DNA from: Candidatus Mediterraneibacter colneyensis
GTDB lineage: Bacteria > Bacillota > Clostridia > Lachnospirales > Lachnospiraceae
Assembly: GCA_019114745.1 (NCBI GenBank)
Contig: DXEY01000014.1
Span: 1-12,580 of the forward strand
Reading direction: 5' to 3'
DNA length: 12,580 bases
Within the stretch, counting starts at the first letter, position 1. Each line of letters begins with the position of its first letter. The translations under genes were made by a program, and so were the position numbers. Below the pieces are notes generated by a model. The model saw only the letters and a program-made list of their open reading frames with translations. It did no database searches and was not told where the DNA came from. Below are positions 1 to 7,257 of the stretch, one piece after another.

Positions 1-47
1 GGGCCGCATTTTTTGATTACGGGGTATTCCGGTTGTTCCCGGTGATG

Positions 48-64
48 TGGTATAGTGATATAAT
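48..64 (+). promoter_or_regulatory. Probable promoter -10 region of the Type III R-M operon
   Basis: Two overlapping -10-like hexamers lie just upstream of the first gene: TATAGT at 51-56, preceded by TGG (extended -10 form TGnTATAGT), and a perfect TATAAT at 59-64. No convincing -35 is seen at 16-18 bases from either; TTGTTC at 33-38 is the nearest weak candidate. The leader would be about 40 bases. No other clear promoter was seen before mod or res, so this may drive all three genes. Confidence 0.5.
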
Positions 65-111
65 AGACATTACTTGAGATGAGATTATTCAACCGGGAAG
101 GAGAAGGAGTA

Positions 112-1026
112 ATGGAACGGTACAAAGATAATGGATTATGTGAGTTTTTAAAAGAAAAATACCAGAACAATGAGAAGAGCAGCGATATTAAGTTTTTTGA
201 TACAGATAAAAGCCTGCTGATCGTAGCAGATAAAAAGACATCCATTCCGCTCTGTATGATCATTGATGACAGAGTTGAGAATGATACGGATCCCGGAACG
301 CTTTCAGAGAGTGAAATGTATCATGGAAACATTTGTTATAGGATTGCAAAGCAGGCGGGACTGCCGTTGTTCTGGATCCGGTATGTTGACTGTGAGATCC
401 TGAGAAATGACGATCATGTGTATTTATGGGATTCCGCTAATATGGAAGGGCGCTTTCAGAAGATCCGGCTGCGCCAGATGACGGATATATTGGGCAGATA
501 CGAGATCAATGCATGGCTTGAGAACCGGACGCCGCAAAAGAGGAAGAACGACAGCCTGTCAAGCGCTTTTCATATCTGGCAGCGGGAGTGCCTGCACGTA
601 GGGATATTTGCTGATATCGACCTGATCAGGATGCGGGGAGACCGGGTGGTCGAGCTGATCGAACTGAAGAGATCATACATTCATTTTGACAGTTGGAATC
701 CCTATAATAACGATATTAATAATTTTTCTATTTTATCGAATTTCTGCCAGAAGCTCGGGAACGTGGACTTCCACATCGTTTTTAACGCGCAGCTTCGCTG
801 GATGCCCCGCAATCTGCCGAAAGAGGAACGGGGCTATTACAGGGCGATAGAGAAGAAGGGCGAGGTGTATTACGATAAGATCGATGTGCTCAAACTGTAT
901 CGTGTGGAACACAGGGAAAAGGTCTATTATTATCCCCTTCCCTATCCGGTGCTGCTGGGGACAATCCGGCTGGAGGATTATCTGGACTACGAGAGATACA
1001 GAGCTTTTCTCGGCGCGGCGAAATAA
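112..1026 (+). CDS. Unknown protein with PD-(D/E)XK nuclease-like motif, first gene of the Type III R-M operon
   Basis: This encodes 304 residues and I do not recognise a named family. The ATG at 112 is chosen over the in-frame ATG at 79 because GGGAAGGAG (95-103) and AAGGAG (104-109) sit directly before it. Residues 164-187 read as two strands, with D168 and D170 followed 14 residues later by E184-L-K186. This is the D...ExK core of PD-(D/E)XK nucleases. The N-terminal half (about residues 25-105, ending in a segment like AGLPLFWIRYVD) also resembles the last helix-strand of restriction-endonuclease-like folds, but lacks an obvious catalytic set. No membrane segment or signal peptide is visible. 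The gene ends 45 bases before mod and probably shares its transcript, suggesting a role in the same defence locus. It could be an accessory nuclease, a second effector, or a catalytically dead DNA-binding protein. The first 300 bases look more A+T-rich than mod or res, which fits acquisition from elsewhere. Confidence 0.85.
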   Translation: MERYKDNGLCEFLKEKYQNNEKSSDIKFFDTDKSLLIVADKKTSIPLCMIIDDRVENDTDPGTLSESEMYHGNICYRIAKQAGLPLFWIRYVDCEILRNDDHVYLWDSANMEGRFQKIRLRQMTDILGRYEINAWLENRTPQKRKNDSLSSAFHIWQRECLHVGIFADIDLIRMRGDRVVELIELKRSYIHFDSWNPYNNDINNFSILSNFCQKLGNVDFHIVFNAQLRWMPRNLPKEERGYYRAIEKKGEVYYDKIDVLKLYRVEHREKVYYYPLPYPVLLGTIRLEDYLDYERYRAFLGAAK

Positions 1027-1071
1027 TGCGGGCATGTATTTTAGAGAGATTTTAAAGAAGGAACATTTTGA

Positions 1072-2922
1072 ATGGACAAATTGCGGATGCAGACTGCCAA
1101 TTTGGCGGATGAGAATTACAGGACATTATTAAAACTGTTTCCGAATGCGGTGACGGAGACGATAACGGGATATGATGAAAACGGAAAGGCGATCGTAGAG
1201 CGGGCGATCGATGCGGACGTCCTCAGGCAGGAGATTTCCTGCCACGTGGTGGAGGGCGTGGAAGAGCGCTACCAGTTCACCTGGCCGGGCAAGAAGAAGG
1301 CGATGCTGCTGGCGAATACCCCGGTTTCGGCGGCGCTGAGACCATGCCGGGAGGAGAGCGTTGATTTTGGCAGAACAGAGAACCTCTACATCGAGGGGGA
1401 CAATCTGGATGTCCTTAAACTGCTCCAGGAGACGTATCTGGAAAAGATCAGGATGATCTATATCGATCCCCCGTATAATACGGGAAACGATTTTGTGTAC
1501 AATGACACTTTCGCAGAGCGTATGGATGAGTACCTTGCGGACAGCGGGCAGTTTGACGATATGGGGAACCGGCTGGTACAGAACACGGAGAGCAACGGAA
1601 GATTCCATACGGACTGGCTCAATATGATCTATCCGAGGCTGAAGGTGGCAAAAGGTCTGCTGTCAGACGACGGCGCGATCTATATTTCCATCGACGAGAC
1701 GGAGCATGACAATCTGAGAAAGGTGTGCGATGAGATCTTCGGAGCAAATAATTTTGTCGCGGACATTGTCTGGAAACGCAAGAGGGGACGGGACAACAGC
1801 GCGAGATGGTTCAGCAGGGCACACGAGTACTGCCTGCTGTATGCGAAGAATAAGCAGTCGTTTGAGACAGGGTATCTGGAGCTGGATGAAGAAACGAAAA
1901 AGGCATATAAAAATCCCGACAATGACCCGAGGGGCGATTACCGTATGCTCGGCTGCTGGGCAAGAGGCACCCAGGGCGGCGTCAGATATGATTTTACGAC
2001 GAAGGACGGACAGTATTTTCCTGAGAGACTGTGGCTGTTCAGTAAGGCCAATATGAAAAAGCTGGACGCTGAGGACAAGCTGGTCGTACGGGGGGACAAC
2101 ATTTACCGGAAGATGTTTCTTTACGAAAATAAAGGGAAGATTCCGGAGACTCTGTGGGACGATGTGTCCAATGCGGCGAATGCCTCCGATGAGATCAAGA
2201 AGCTGTTTGACGGGATCGTATTTGATACGCCCAAGCCTACGCCGTATATCAAACGGATGCTGGAGATATCCACGCAGAAAGATTCTGTCATACTGGATTT
2301 CTTCTCAGGCTCGGCGACGACAGCCAATGCCGTTATGACGCTCAACGCGGAGGACGGCGGAAGCCGGAAGTACATCCTCGTCCAAGTGCCGGAGAAAGTC
2401 CCAGAGGGCAGCAATGCGGCAAAAGCAGGATATCATAATATCTGCGAGATCGGAAAAGAGAGGATCCGCCGGGCGGCAGAAAATCTGAAGAAAGCGCATC
2501 CTGACTGCGGGGCGGATTTTGGATTTAAAGTGCTGAAACTGGACAGTTCCAATATGAAGGACGTATATTACGATCCGGCAGAGATGGATCAGCAGTCTCT
2601 GGCGGATGGGGCGGATAATATCAAAGAGGACCGGACGCCGGAGGATCTGCTGTATCAGGTGATGTTAGATCTCGGGGTACTGCTCTCGAGCAGGATCGAA
2701 GAGCGGGAGATCGGGGGCAGGCGGGTATTCTTTGTTGACGGGGGATACCTCGCCGCGTGTTTTGACAGCGGGATCACAGAGGAGACGGTGAAAGCGGTGG
2801 CTTTGGAGAAGCCTCATTATGCCGTGTTCCGGGACAGCGGAATGGCGGACGACAGCGTTGCCGCCAATTTTGAGCAGATTTTTGCCGCGTACAGTCCCGG
2901 TACAGTGAGGAAGGTGCTGTGA
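1072..2922 (+). CDS. mod: Type III restriction-modification DNA methyltransferase (Mod subunit)
   Basis: This encodes 616 residues, close to the usual 600-650 for Mod proteins. It would recognise a short asymmetric DNA site and methylate adenine at N6 on one strand using S-adenosylmethionine, and it also gives the Mod-Res complex its specificity. The motif order is that of beta-class methyltransferases: the catalytic DPPY (D132-Y135, within DPPYNTGNDF) comes first, and the cofactor-binding motif I (DFFSGSATT, residues 409-417) comes after it. The segment between them, about residues 230-390, is the expected target-recognition region, so the recognised site cannot be read from conserved parts. 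The conserved N-terminal segment ENLYIEGDNLDVLKLLQ is present around residues 103-119. AAGGAA at 1058-1063 supports the ATG start. The stop codon is one base from the res start. No simple-sequence repeat that would allow phase-variable switching was seen. The gene looks intact. Confidence 0.96.
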   Translation: MDKLRMQTANLADENYRTLLKLFPNAVTETITGYDENGKAIVERAIDADVLRQEISCHVVEGVEERYQFTWPGKKKAMLLANTPVSAALRPCREESVDFGRTENLYIEGDNLDVLKLLQETYLEKIRMIYIDPPYNTGNDFVYNDTFAERMDEYLADSGQFDDMGNRLVQNTESNGRFHTDWLNMIYPRLKVAKGLLSDDGAIYISIDETEHDNLRKVCDEIFGANNFVADIVWKRKRGRDNSARWFSRAHEYCLLYAKNKQSFETGYLELDEETKKAYKNPDNDPRGDYRMLGCWARGTQGGVRYDFTTKDGQYFPERLWLFSKANMKKLDAEDKLVVRGDNIYRKMFLYENKGKIPETLWDDVSNAANASDEIKKLFDGIVFDTPKPTPYIKRMLEISTQKDSVILDFFSGSATTANAVMTLNAEDGGSRKYILVQVPEKVPEGSNAAKAGYHNICEIGKERIRRAAENLKKAHPDCGADFGFKVLKLDSSNMKDVYYDPAEMDQQSLADGADNIKEDRTPEDLLYQVMLDLGVLLSSRIEEREIGGRRVFFVDGGYLAACFDSGITEETVKAVALEKPHYAVFRDSGMADDSVAANFEQIFAAYSPGTVRKVL

Positions 2923-2923
2923 T

Positions 2924-5900
2924 ATGAAGTTTAGTTTTAAGATACAGCAGTACCAGACCGACGCTGTGGACAGTGTGGCAGATGTTTTTTCGGGCCAGCC
3001 CCATTCTGTCCCGGCAAATTACAGGAACGAAGAGGTGGCGCTCTCCGATGCCGCCCTGCTTATGAATATCAGGGAGGTGCAGCAGAACAATAACGTAAAG
3101 CTGTCCGACGAACTGATCCATGATCTGGGAAGATGTTCCCTCGACGTGGAGATGGAGACGGGTACGGGAAAGACATATGTGTACATCAAGACGATGTATG
3201 AGCTGAACCGGCGCTACGGCTGGTCGAAATTTATCGTGGTCGTGCCCTCCATCGCTATCCGGGAAGGGGTAAAGAAGTCTTTTGAGATCACCCGGGATCA
3301 TTTTATGGAACAGTACGGGGAAAAAGTACGGTTCTTTGTGTATAACAGCAAAAATCTGAACCAGTTGGATTCATTTTCCAGCAATTCCGGGATCAATGTC
3401 ATGATCATCAACATGCAGGCATTCAATACTTCCATGAAAGAAGGGGGAAGGAGCAGGGAGGCCCGCATTATCTATGACAAGAGAGATGAGTTTGGCAGCA
3501 GGCGTCCCATTGACGTGATCAAAGAGAACCGTCCCATTATTATCATGGACGAACCGCAGAAGATGGGCGGAACCGCGACCCGGAAAGCGCTGAAAAATTT
3601 TACTCCGCTGTTCTGCCTGAACTACTCGGCGACCCACAAAACTCAGCACAATCTTGTCTATGCGCTGGACGCGGTGGACGCCTACAACCAGAGACTGGTC
3701 AAGCGGATCGAGGTGAAGGGCTTCCAGGTGAAGAATTACCGCGGAACGGATCAGTATCTGTATCTGGAAAATATCATCGTGTCTCCGAAGCATCCGCCGA
3801 GAGCGCGGATCGAGTTTGAGATCAGATATGACAGATCCATCAACCGCGAAACGAGGATCCTCCGCGCGGGGGATAACCTGTATGAGCTGTCGAAAAAAAT
3901 GGAACAGTACAAAGGATACCGCATTTCCGAGATCGATCCCTCAGCGGGGACGGTCGCTTTTACGAACGGAGAAGTGATCCGCAGGGGAGATGTGACGGGC
4001 GATGTATCTGAGAAGGATATGAGAAGAGTCCAGATCCGCGAGACGATCATTTCCCATATGGAGAAGGAGGAAGCGCTGTTTGCCCGCGGGATCAAGACGT
4101 TATCCCTGTTTTTTATCGACGAAGTCTCCAAATACCGGATGTATGACGAGGATGGAGAAGAACTTATGGGCGAATATGGCAGGATGTTTGAGGAAGAGTA
4201 CCGTGATGTAGTGAAGGGCTATATGACGGATTCCGACACTCCTTACCAGAGATATCTCGCAGCGATTGAAGCAGAAGATACCCATGCAGGCTACTTCAGC
4301 ATTGATAAAAAGGGGCGTGCGGTCAACAGCGCGACGAAGAGGGGAAGCGATTTGTCGGACGATATTTCGGCGTACGATCTGATCCTGAAGAACAAAGAGC
4401 GGCTGCTCAGTTTCAGCGAGCCTGTCCGGTTTATTTTTTCCCACTCTGCCCTGAGAGAGGGGTGGGACAATCCGAATGTGTTCCAGATCTGCACCCTCAA
4501 GCACAGCAGCAGCACGACGATGAAGAGGCAGGAAGTGGGGCGTGGGCTCCGCCTTTGCGTAAACCAGGAAGGAGTCCGGATGGATGAGCAGAGTCTTGGC
4601 AGGGAGCTGGTGCATCAGGTCAACAAGCTGACCGTTGTTGCCAGCGAGAGCTACCGGGATTTTGTCACAGATCTGCAGAGGCAGATCCGGGAAGTGCTTT
4701 ACGACAGACCTGCCCGGGCGTCCATTGAATATTTCACCGGGAAGATGGTGCGGGTGGACGGCGTTCCCCGGAAGATATCCGGCAGACAGGCGGCGGCGAT
4801 CTACCGGTATCTGATCAGAAATGACTACATCGACGACAGGGAGCAGATCACAGAGAAGTACCGTGAGGATCTTGCAGACAGCAGGCTGGCGGCGCTTCCG
4901 GAGGAGCTGGCGCCTATGACAGAGGGGATCCACAGGCTGGTGCAGAGCATCTTTGACGACAAGGTCTTAGATGAGATGGTCCGCGACGGAAATGAGACGG
5001 TGATCACAGAGAATGAGCTGAACGGGAATTTTTACAGCAAAGAATTTCAGACGCTGTGGAAGCATATCAATCACAAGTATGCGTACACGGTTGATTTTGA
5101 CAGCGGGGAACTGATCAGGAGATCCGTGGAACAGATTGACCGGGAGCTGTTCGTATCCCGTCTCCAGTATACCGTGTCCAGGTCGGAGCAGCGCGAGATC
5201 ATAGACGCCGACATGGTAAAGGCGAATCATTCTTTCCGGGAAGTACAGACGGTCACAACTGCGCCCGCGTATTCGGAAACGAGCGGGATCAGGTACGATC
5301 TGATCGGCAAGATCGCGGAAGGTACTGCTCTGACAAGAAAGACTGCGGCTGCTGTCCTTGAGGGGATCAGCCCGGATAAGTTTGCCATGTTCCGCAACAA
5401 CCCGGAGGAATTTATCACAAAAGTCGTCCGGCTGATCCGTGAGCAGAAGGCAGTCCTGGCGGTGGAGAATATTTCGTACCGGCAGATCGAAGGAGCATAT
5501 GACGACTCGATCTTTACGTCGGAAAAGCACGCCGGCATCGACCGGGCGTACAGGGCGAAAAAGCATATCCGCGATTATGTGTTTACGGACGGCACTGCCA
5601 GAAGGAGCGTAGAGCGCAGGTTTGCCGAGGAGCTGGACGGCGCAGACGAGGTCTGTGTCTATGCAAAACTGCCGAAAGAGTATGCGATCCCTACCCCCAT
5701 GGGAAATTATTCTCCTGACTGGGCGATCGCGTTTAAAGAGGGCACGGTCAGACATATCTATTTTATCGCGGAGACGAAAGGCACGATGGACAGCCTGGAA
5801 CTCAGACCGGTGGAAAAGGCAAAGATCGCCTGCGCGAGAAAACTCTTTAACGAGATATCCACGGAGGATGTGGTCTACCATGATGTGGACAGTTATCAGA

Positions 5901-5950
5901 ATTTGCTAAATGTCATGGACAGCATTGATAAGTTGACAACATCACCGTAA
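2924..5950 (+). CDS. res: Type III restriction endonuclease (Res subunit), helicase plus nuclease
   Basis: This encodes 1008 residues, within the usual size range for Res. It forms a complex with Mod, uses ATP to act on DNA carrying paired unmethylated sites, and cuts at a distance from them. Superfamily 2 motifs appear in order: Walker A ETGTGKT (78-84), DEPQ Walker B (209-212), SATH (235-238), LREGWDNPNVF (510-520) and motif VI QEVGRGLR (536-543). The C-terminal nuclease is of PD-(D/E)XK type, with P931-D932 and then E950-T-K952. All catalytic residues I looked for are present, so the enzyme appears functional. AGGAAGG at 2908-2914, inside the end of mod, serves as ribosome binding site. 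The one-base gap after mod suggests translational coupling. The last codons overlap the -35 element of a downstream promoter. Confidence 0.96.
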   Translation: MKFSFKIQQYQTDAVDSVADVFSGQPHSVPANYRNEEVALSDAALLMNIREVQQNNNVKLSDELIHDLGRCSLDVEMETGTGKTYVYIKTMYELNRRYGWSKFIVVVPSIAIREGVKKSFEITRDHFMEQYGEKVRFFVYNSKNLNQLDSFSSNSGINVMIINMQAFNTSMKEGGRSREARIIYDKRDEFGSRRPIDVIKENRPIIIMDEPQKMGGTATRKALKNFTPLFCLNYSATHKTQHNLVYALDAVDAYNQRLVKRIEVKGFQVKNYRGTDQYLYLENIIVSPKHPPRARIEFEIRYDRSINRETRILRAGDNLYELSKKMEQYKGYRISEIDPSAGTVAFTNGEVIRRGDVTGDVSEKDMRRVQIRETIISHMEKEEALFARGIKTLSLFFIDEVSKYRMYDEDGEELMGEYGRMFEEEYRDVVKGYMTDSDTPYQRYLAAIEAEDTHAGYFSIDKKGRAVNSATKRGSDLSDDISAYDLILKNKERLLSFSEPVRFIFSHSALREGWDNPNVFQICTLKHSSSTTMKRQEVGRGLRLCVNQEGVRMDEQSLGRELVHQVNKLTVVASESYRDFVTDLQRQIREVLYDRPARASIEYFTGKMVRVDGVPRKISGRQAAAIYRYLIRNDYIDDREQITEKYREDLADSRLAALPEELAPMTEGIHRLVQSIFDDKVLDEMVRDGNETVITENELNGNFYSKEFQTLWKHINHKYAYTVDFDSGELIRRSVEQIDRELFVSRLQYTVSRSEQREIIDADMVKANHSFREVQTVTTAPAYSETSGIRYDLIGKIAEGTALTRKTAAAVLEGISPDKFAMFRNNPEEFITKVVRLIREQKAVLAVENISYRQIEGAYDDSIFTSEKHAGIDRAYRAKKHIRDYVFTDGTARRSVERRFAEELDGADEVCVYAKLPKEYAIPTPMGNYSPDWAIAFKEGTVRHIYFIAETKGTMDSLELRPVEKAKIACARKLFNEISTEDVVYHDVDSYQNLLNVMDSIDKLTTSP

Positions 5951-5962
5951 AGATGATATGAT
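5933..5962 (+). promoter_or_regulatory. Near-consensus sigma-A promoter overlapping the res 3' end
   Basis: TTGACA at 5933-5938 (perfect -35) and TATGAT at 5957-5962 (-10, one mismatch to TATAAT) are separated by 18 bases. Transcription would begin near 5967-5970, at the foot of a 7-bp hairpin. It is among the strongest-looking promoters in the window and lies where an independent intergenic transcript would start. It could serve a small RNA, the 122-residue gene downstream, or both. Confidence 0.7.
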
Positions 5963-5966
5963 AGTT

Positions 5967-6080
5967 ACCGGCAGATAAACTGCCGGAAAGAAACATCACA
6001 GTTTGAGTAATAACCGATTTTATAAGAGGGACATTCAGAGTTAAGGCTCGCAGTCTGCCCTTTTATAAAATCGGTTTTTT
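5967..6080 (+). ncRNA. Candidate small structured RNA or attenuated leader
   Basis: A transcript from the promoter at 5933-5962 to the U tract at 6075-6080 would be about 114 nt. It opens with a perfect 7-bp hairpin, CCGGCAG (5968-5974) with CTGCCGG (5980-5986) around the loop ATAAA. AAACTG (5977-5982) could instead pair with CAGTTT (5999-6004), giving a competing fold that breaks this hairpin. The long terminator hairpin ends the RNA. No open reading frame with a ribosome binding site was noticed inside it. I do not match it to a known RNA family. It may act as a free small RNA or as the terminated form of the leader of the gene at 6157. The existence of the RNA is inferred from promoter, fold and terminator together. 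Confidence 0.45.
6012..6080 (+). terminator. Long intrinsic terminator with 27-nt loop
   Basis: The left arm 6012-6030 and right arm 6058-6076 pair over 19 positions, with one G-U wobble (G6026), around a 27-nt loop (6031-6057). A run of six T (6075-6080) follows. It would end both the res operon transcript and the short RNA starting near 5967. The loop is unusually long for a simple terminator, and it contains bases complementary to the downstream leader. The - strand has no matching T tract, so it works in one direction only. Confidence 0.8.
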
Positions 6081-6130
6081 GTAATGGCGACGAGCCAAAG
6101 TCCGGGCCTGCGCCTGTTCTTAACTCTGAA
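6034..6130 (+). promoter_or_regulatory. Terminator-loop to leader complementarity (possible pseudoknot or antisense contact)
   Basis: Seventeen consecutive loop bases, 6034-6050, are complementary to a split downstream element. TTCAGAGTTAAG (6034-6045) pairs with CTTAACTCTGAA (6119-6130), and GGCTCG (6045-6050) pairs with CGAGCC (6091-6096), the shared G being able to pair with only one of them. The two downstream halves are in the right order for one helix and are separated by about 22 bases that contain a small G+C-rich hairpin (GGGC 6104-6107 with GCCT 6112-6115). The downstream half ends 13 bases before GGAGG of the gene at 6157. The pairing could be within one RNA or between a terminated short RNA and a read-through message. 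Confidence 0.5.
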
Positions 6131-6156
6131 AATTAAAAATTTTGGAGGTAAAGAAG

Positions 6157-6525
6157 ATGCAAAACAATGATTCAAACTGTGAAAAGAAACTCAATAAACA
6201 GATGGCCTGCGGATTTGCGGCGTATATGATGGCGGGGAGCCTGTTCAGAAAATGCAGGTGCTCCAACTCCCTGGAGGCACGTCATCTGTACCTGTATTAC
6301 AGGGAAATGTCCCCGTCCTGGCAGATCGCTGCCGAGGATGGCATCCTGCAGGCGCTCTCAAAGCTGGATCAGAAGTGGCTTGATATGGCGCAGAGCCTTT
6401 ATTGTGAGGCCCGTTTTCAGCGGAACCGGGACGTGTACCAGCTGTGGTTCTATACCGGAGGGTTCGGGGATCTCATCCTGCGGCTGGACGGGAGCGGGAG
6501 GCTTATGGAGCTCAGAATTGTCTGA
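6157..6525 (+). CDS. Hypothetical 122-residue protein
   Basis: I do not recognise this protein. The ATG at 6157 is preceded by GGAGG (6144-6148) at 8 bases, which decides the start. It has a basic, cysteine-containing N-terminal part (SLFRKCRCSN around residues 28-37), a helix-rich middle (about 38-85, aromatic and Gln/Ala-rich) and a C-terminal beta-like part (YQLWFYTGGFGDLILRLDGSGRLMELRIV). The segment GFAAYMMAGSLF near residue 19 is too short and mixed to call a membrane helix. The gene has no promoter of its own between the upstream terminator and the start, so its expression probably depends on read-through of the structured region at 5967-6130. A 6-bp A/T hairpin (6129-6134 with 6138-6143) sits immediately before the ribosome binding site. 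The function is unknown. Confidence 0.8.
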   Translation: MQNNDSNCEKKLNKQMACGFAAYMMAGSLFRKCRCSNSLEARHLYLYYREMSPSWQIAAEDGILQALSKLDQKWLDMAQSLYCEARFQRNRDVYQLWFYTGGFGDLILRLDGSGRLMELRIV

Positions 6526-6531
6526 GCTCCA
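6506..6531 (+). terminator. Hairpin over the stop codon of the 122-residue gene
   Basis: TGGAGCTCAG (6506-6515) and CTGAGCTCCA (6522-6531) form a perfect 10-bp stem around the loop AATTGT. It contains the TGA stop codon at 6523-6525. No T tract follows, so it is a weak intrinsic terminator at best and may instead protect the 3' end of the message. Confidence 0.4.
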
Positions 6532-6579
6532 CAAGCCGGGTATACAGAAACTGTTTTCCTGTCTTATCCATCCCGCCTG

Positions 6580-6588
6580 TGGTATAAT
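6580..6588 (+). promoter_or_regulatory. Extended -10 promoter for the membrane protein gene
   Basis: TGGTATAAT gives a perfect -10 hexamer at 6583-6588 with the TGn extension at 6580-6582. The bases 17 positions upstream (TGTCTT, 6560-6565) are a poor -35, which is tolerated in extended -10 promoters. The transcript would start near 6595, about 40 bases before the start codon. Confidence 0.6.
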
Positions 6589-6636
6589 GACTGCGGGAAC
6601 TTCCGATCATTTACAGTATGACAGGCGGTGGATAAG

Positions 6637-7233
6637 ATGAGGATATGGATGGAAGAACACAGAGACGGGGATCATTTTGCAGCCCGGATCACGTCGTGCA
6701 TCCTGCTGCTGGTATTGTTTGCGGTGGCGATGCCCGTTGGAGTTACGCTGCTGGCGCTTTATTTTGGCTGGGAGATCACTTCGGTCACAATGACGGCGTG
6801 TATCGCGGATGTAATCCTTACGGTATGGGGAGCGAGAGCCATCGGGAAACGGGTACAAAGGTACTGTACCGTGTTCTGCCAGGACGACCAGGACGAGCTG
6901 TTTGCGGTGGACATCCAGAAATTTGCCGGATACAGCAGAGGGCTTACCGGGTATATCAGGATGCTCCGCAACATGCAGCGCACGGTGAGAAATCTCAGGG
7001 AACGGCATGTGCTGGAGAAATATATGCGCGACAAGGACAGCCTGCACGGGCTGGAAACGTGGATCCTTGCGGTAGTGGAGCTGAAGGCAGTGCGCAGCGG
7101 ATATATGGCGGACTGTAAGGTGAGATACCCGAACGGAAAGGCAGGAAGGAAGAAATATCTGCTGGTCAGCGGATATGAAAATGAGGAAGCACTGATCACC
7201 GCATTTGAGAGAAGAAAATGCCGTGAAAGATAA
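6637..7233 (+). CDS. Hypothetical membrane protein with two transmembrane segments
   Basis: This encodes 198 residues from the ATG at 6637. An in-frame GTG at 6628 would add three residues, and only a purine-rich AGGCGGTGG precedes the ATG, so the start is not certain. Two hydrophobic helices are visible, at about residues 18-43 (ITSCILLLVLFAVAMPVGVT and onward) and 48-68. They are followed by a soluble, charged domain of about 130 residues with several RxxR-type basic patches and a likely beta-strand end (KKYLLVSGYENEEALITAFERR). The first ten residues are acidic. I do not recognise the family. It has its own promoter and converges with the - strand oxidoreductase remnant, ending 22 bases from it. 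The large soluble part is probably cytoplasmic, inferred from its positive charge next to the second helix. Confidence 0.82.
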   Translation: MRIWMEEHRDGDHFAARITSCILLLVLFAVAMPVGVTLLALYFGWEITSVTMTACIADVILTVWGARAIGKRVQRYCTVFCQDDQDELFAVDIQKFAGYSRGLTGYIRMLRNMQRTVRNLRERHVLEKYMRDKDSLHGLETWILAVVELKAVRSGYMADCKVRYPNGKAGRKKYLLVSGYENEEALITAFERRKCRER

Positions 7234-7237
7234 AATC

Positions 7238-7257
7238 AGGAGCCGGAAACGGCTCCT
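7238..7257 (-). terminator. Tetraloop hairpin terminator of the - strand unit
   Basis: AGGAGCCG (7238-7245) and CGGCTCCT (7250-7257) form a perfect 8-bp stem with a 4-base loop. Read on the - strand it overlaps the oxidoreductase stop codon and is followed by GATTTTATC, a modest T tract. On the + strand what follows is A-rich, so it is a poorer terminator for the convergent membrane protein gene, though it may still slow polymerase there. Confidence 0.65.

Noticed and set aside
79..111. In-frame ATG at 79 as the start of the first gene
   Set aside because: The ATG at 112 has AAGGAG directly before it, whereas nothing comparable precedes 79, and 79 lies too near the -10 hexamers.
1072..2922. 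Phase-variable mod gene
   Set aside because: No tandem simple-sequence repeat or long homopolymer was found in the gene or its start region.
4100..5881. Long open frames on the - strand inside res (for example 4100-4933 and 4967-5881)
   Set aside because: They lie opposite an intact, motif-complete res gene, carry no recognisable domains and have low-quality composition. They are mirror effects of res codon use.
5967..6157. A known riboswitch class (such as c-di-GMP, SAM, ZTP, fluoride or preQ1) upstream of the 122-residue gene
   Set aside because: None of the conserved cores I can recall are present. The element is reported as unassigned instead.
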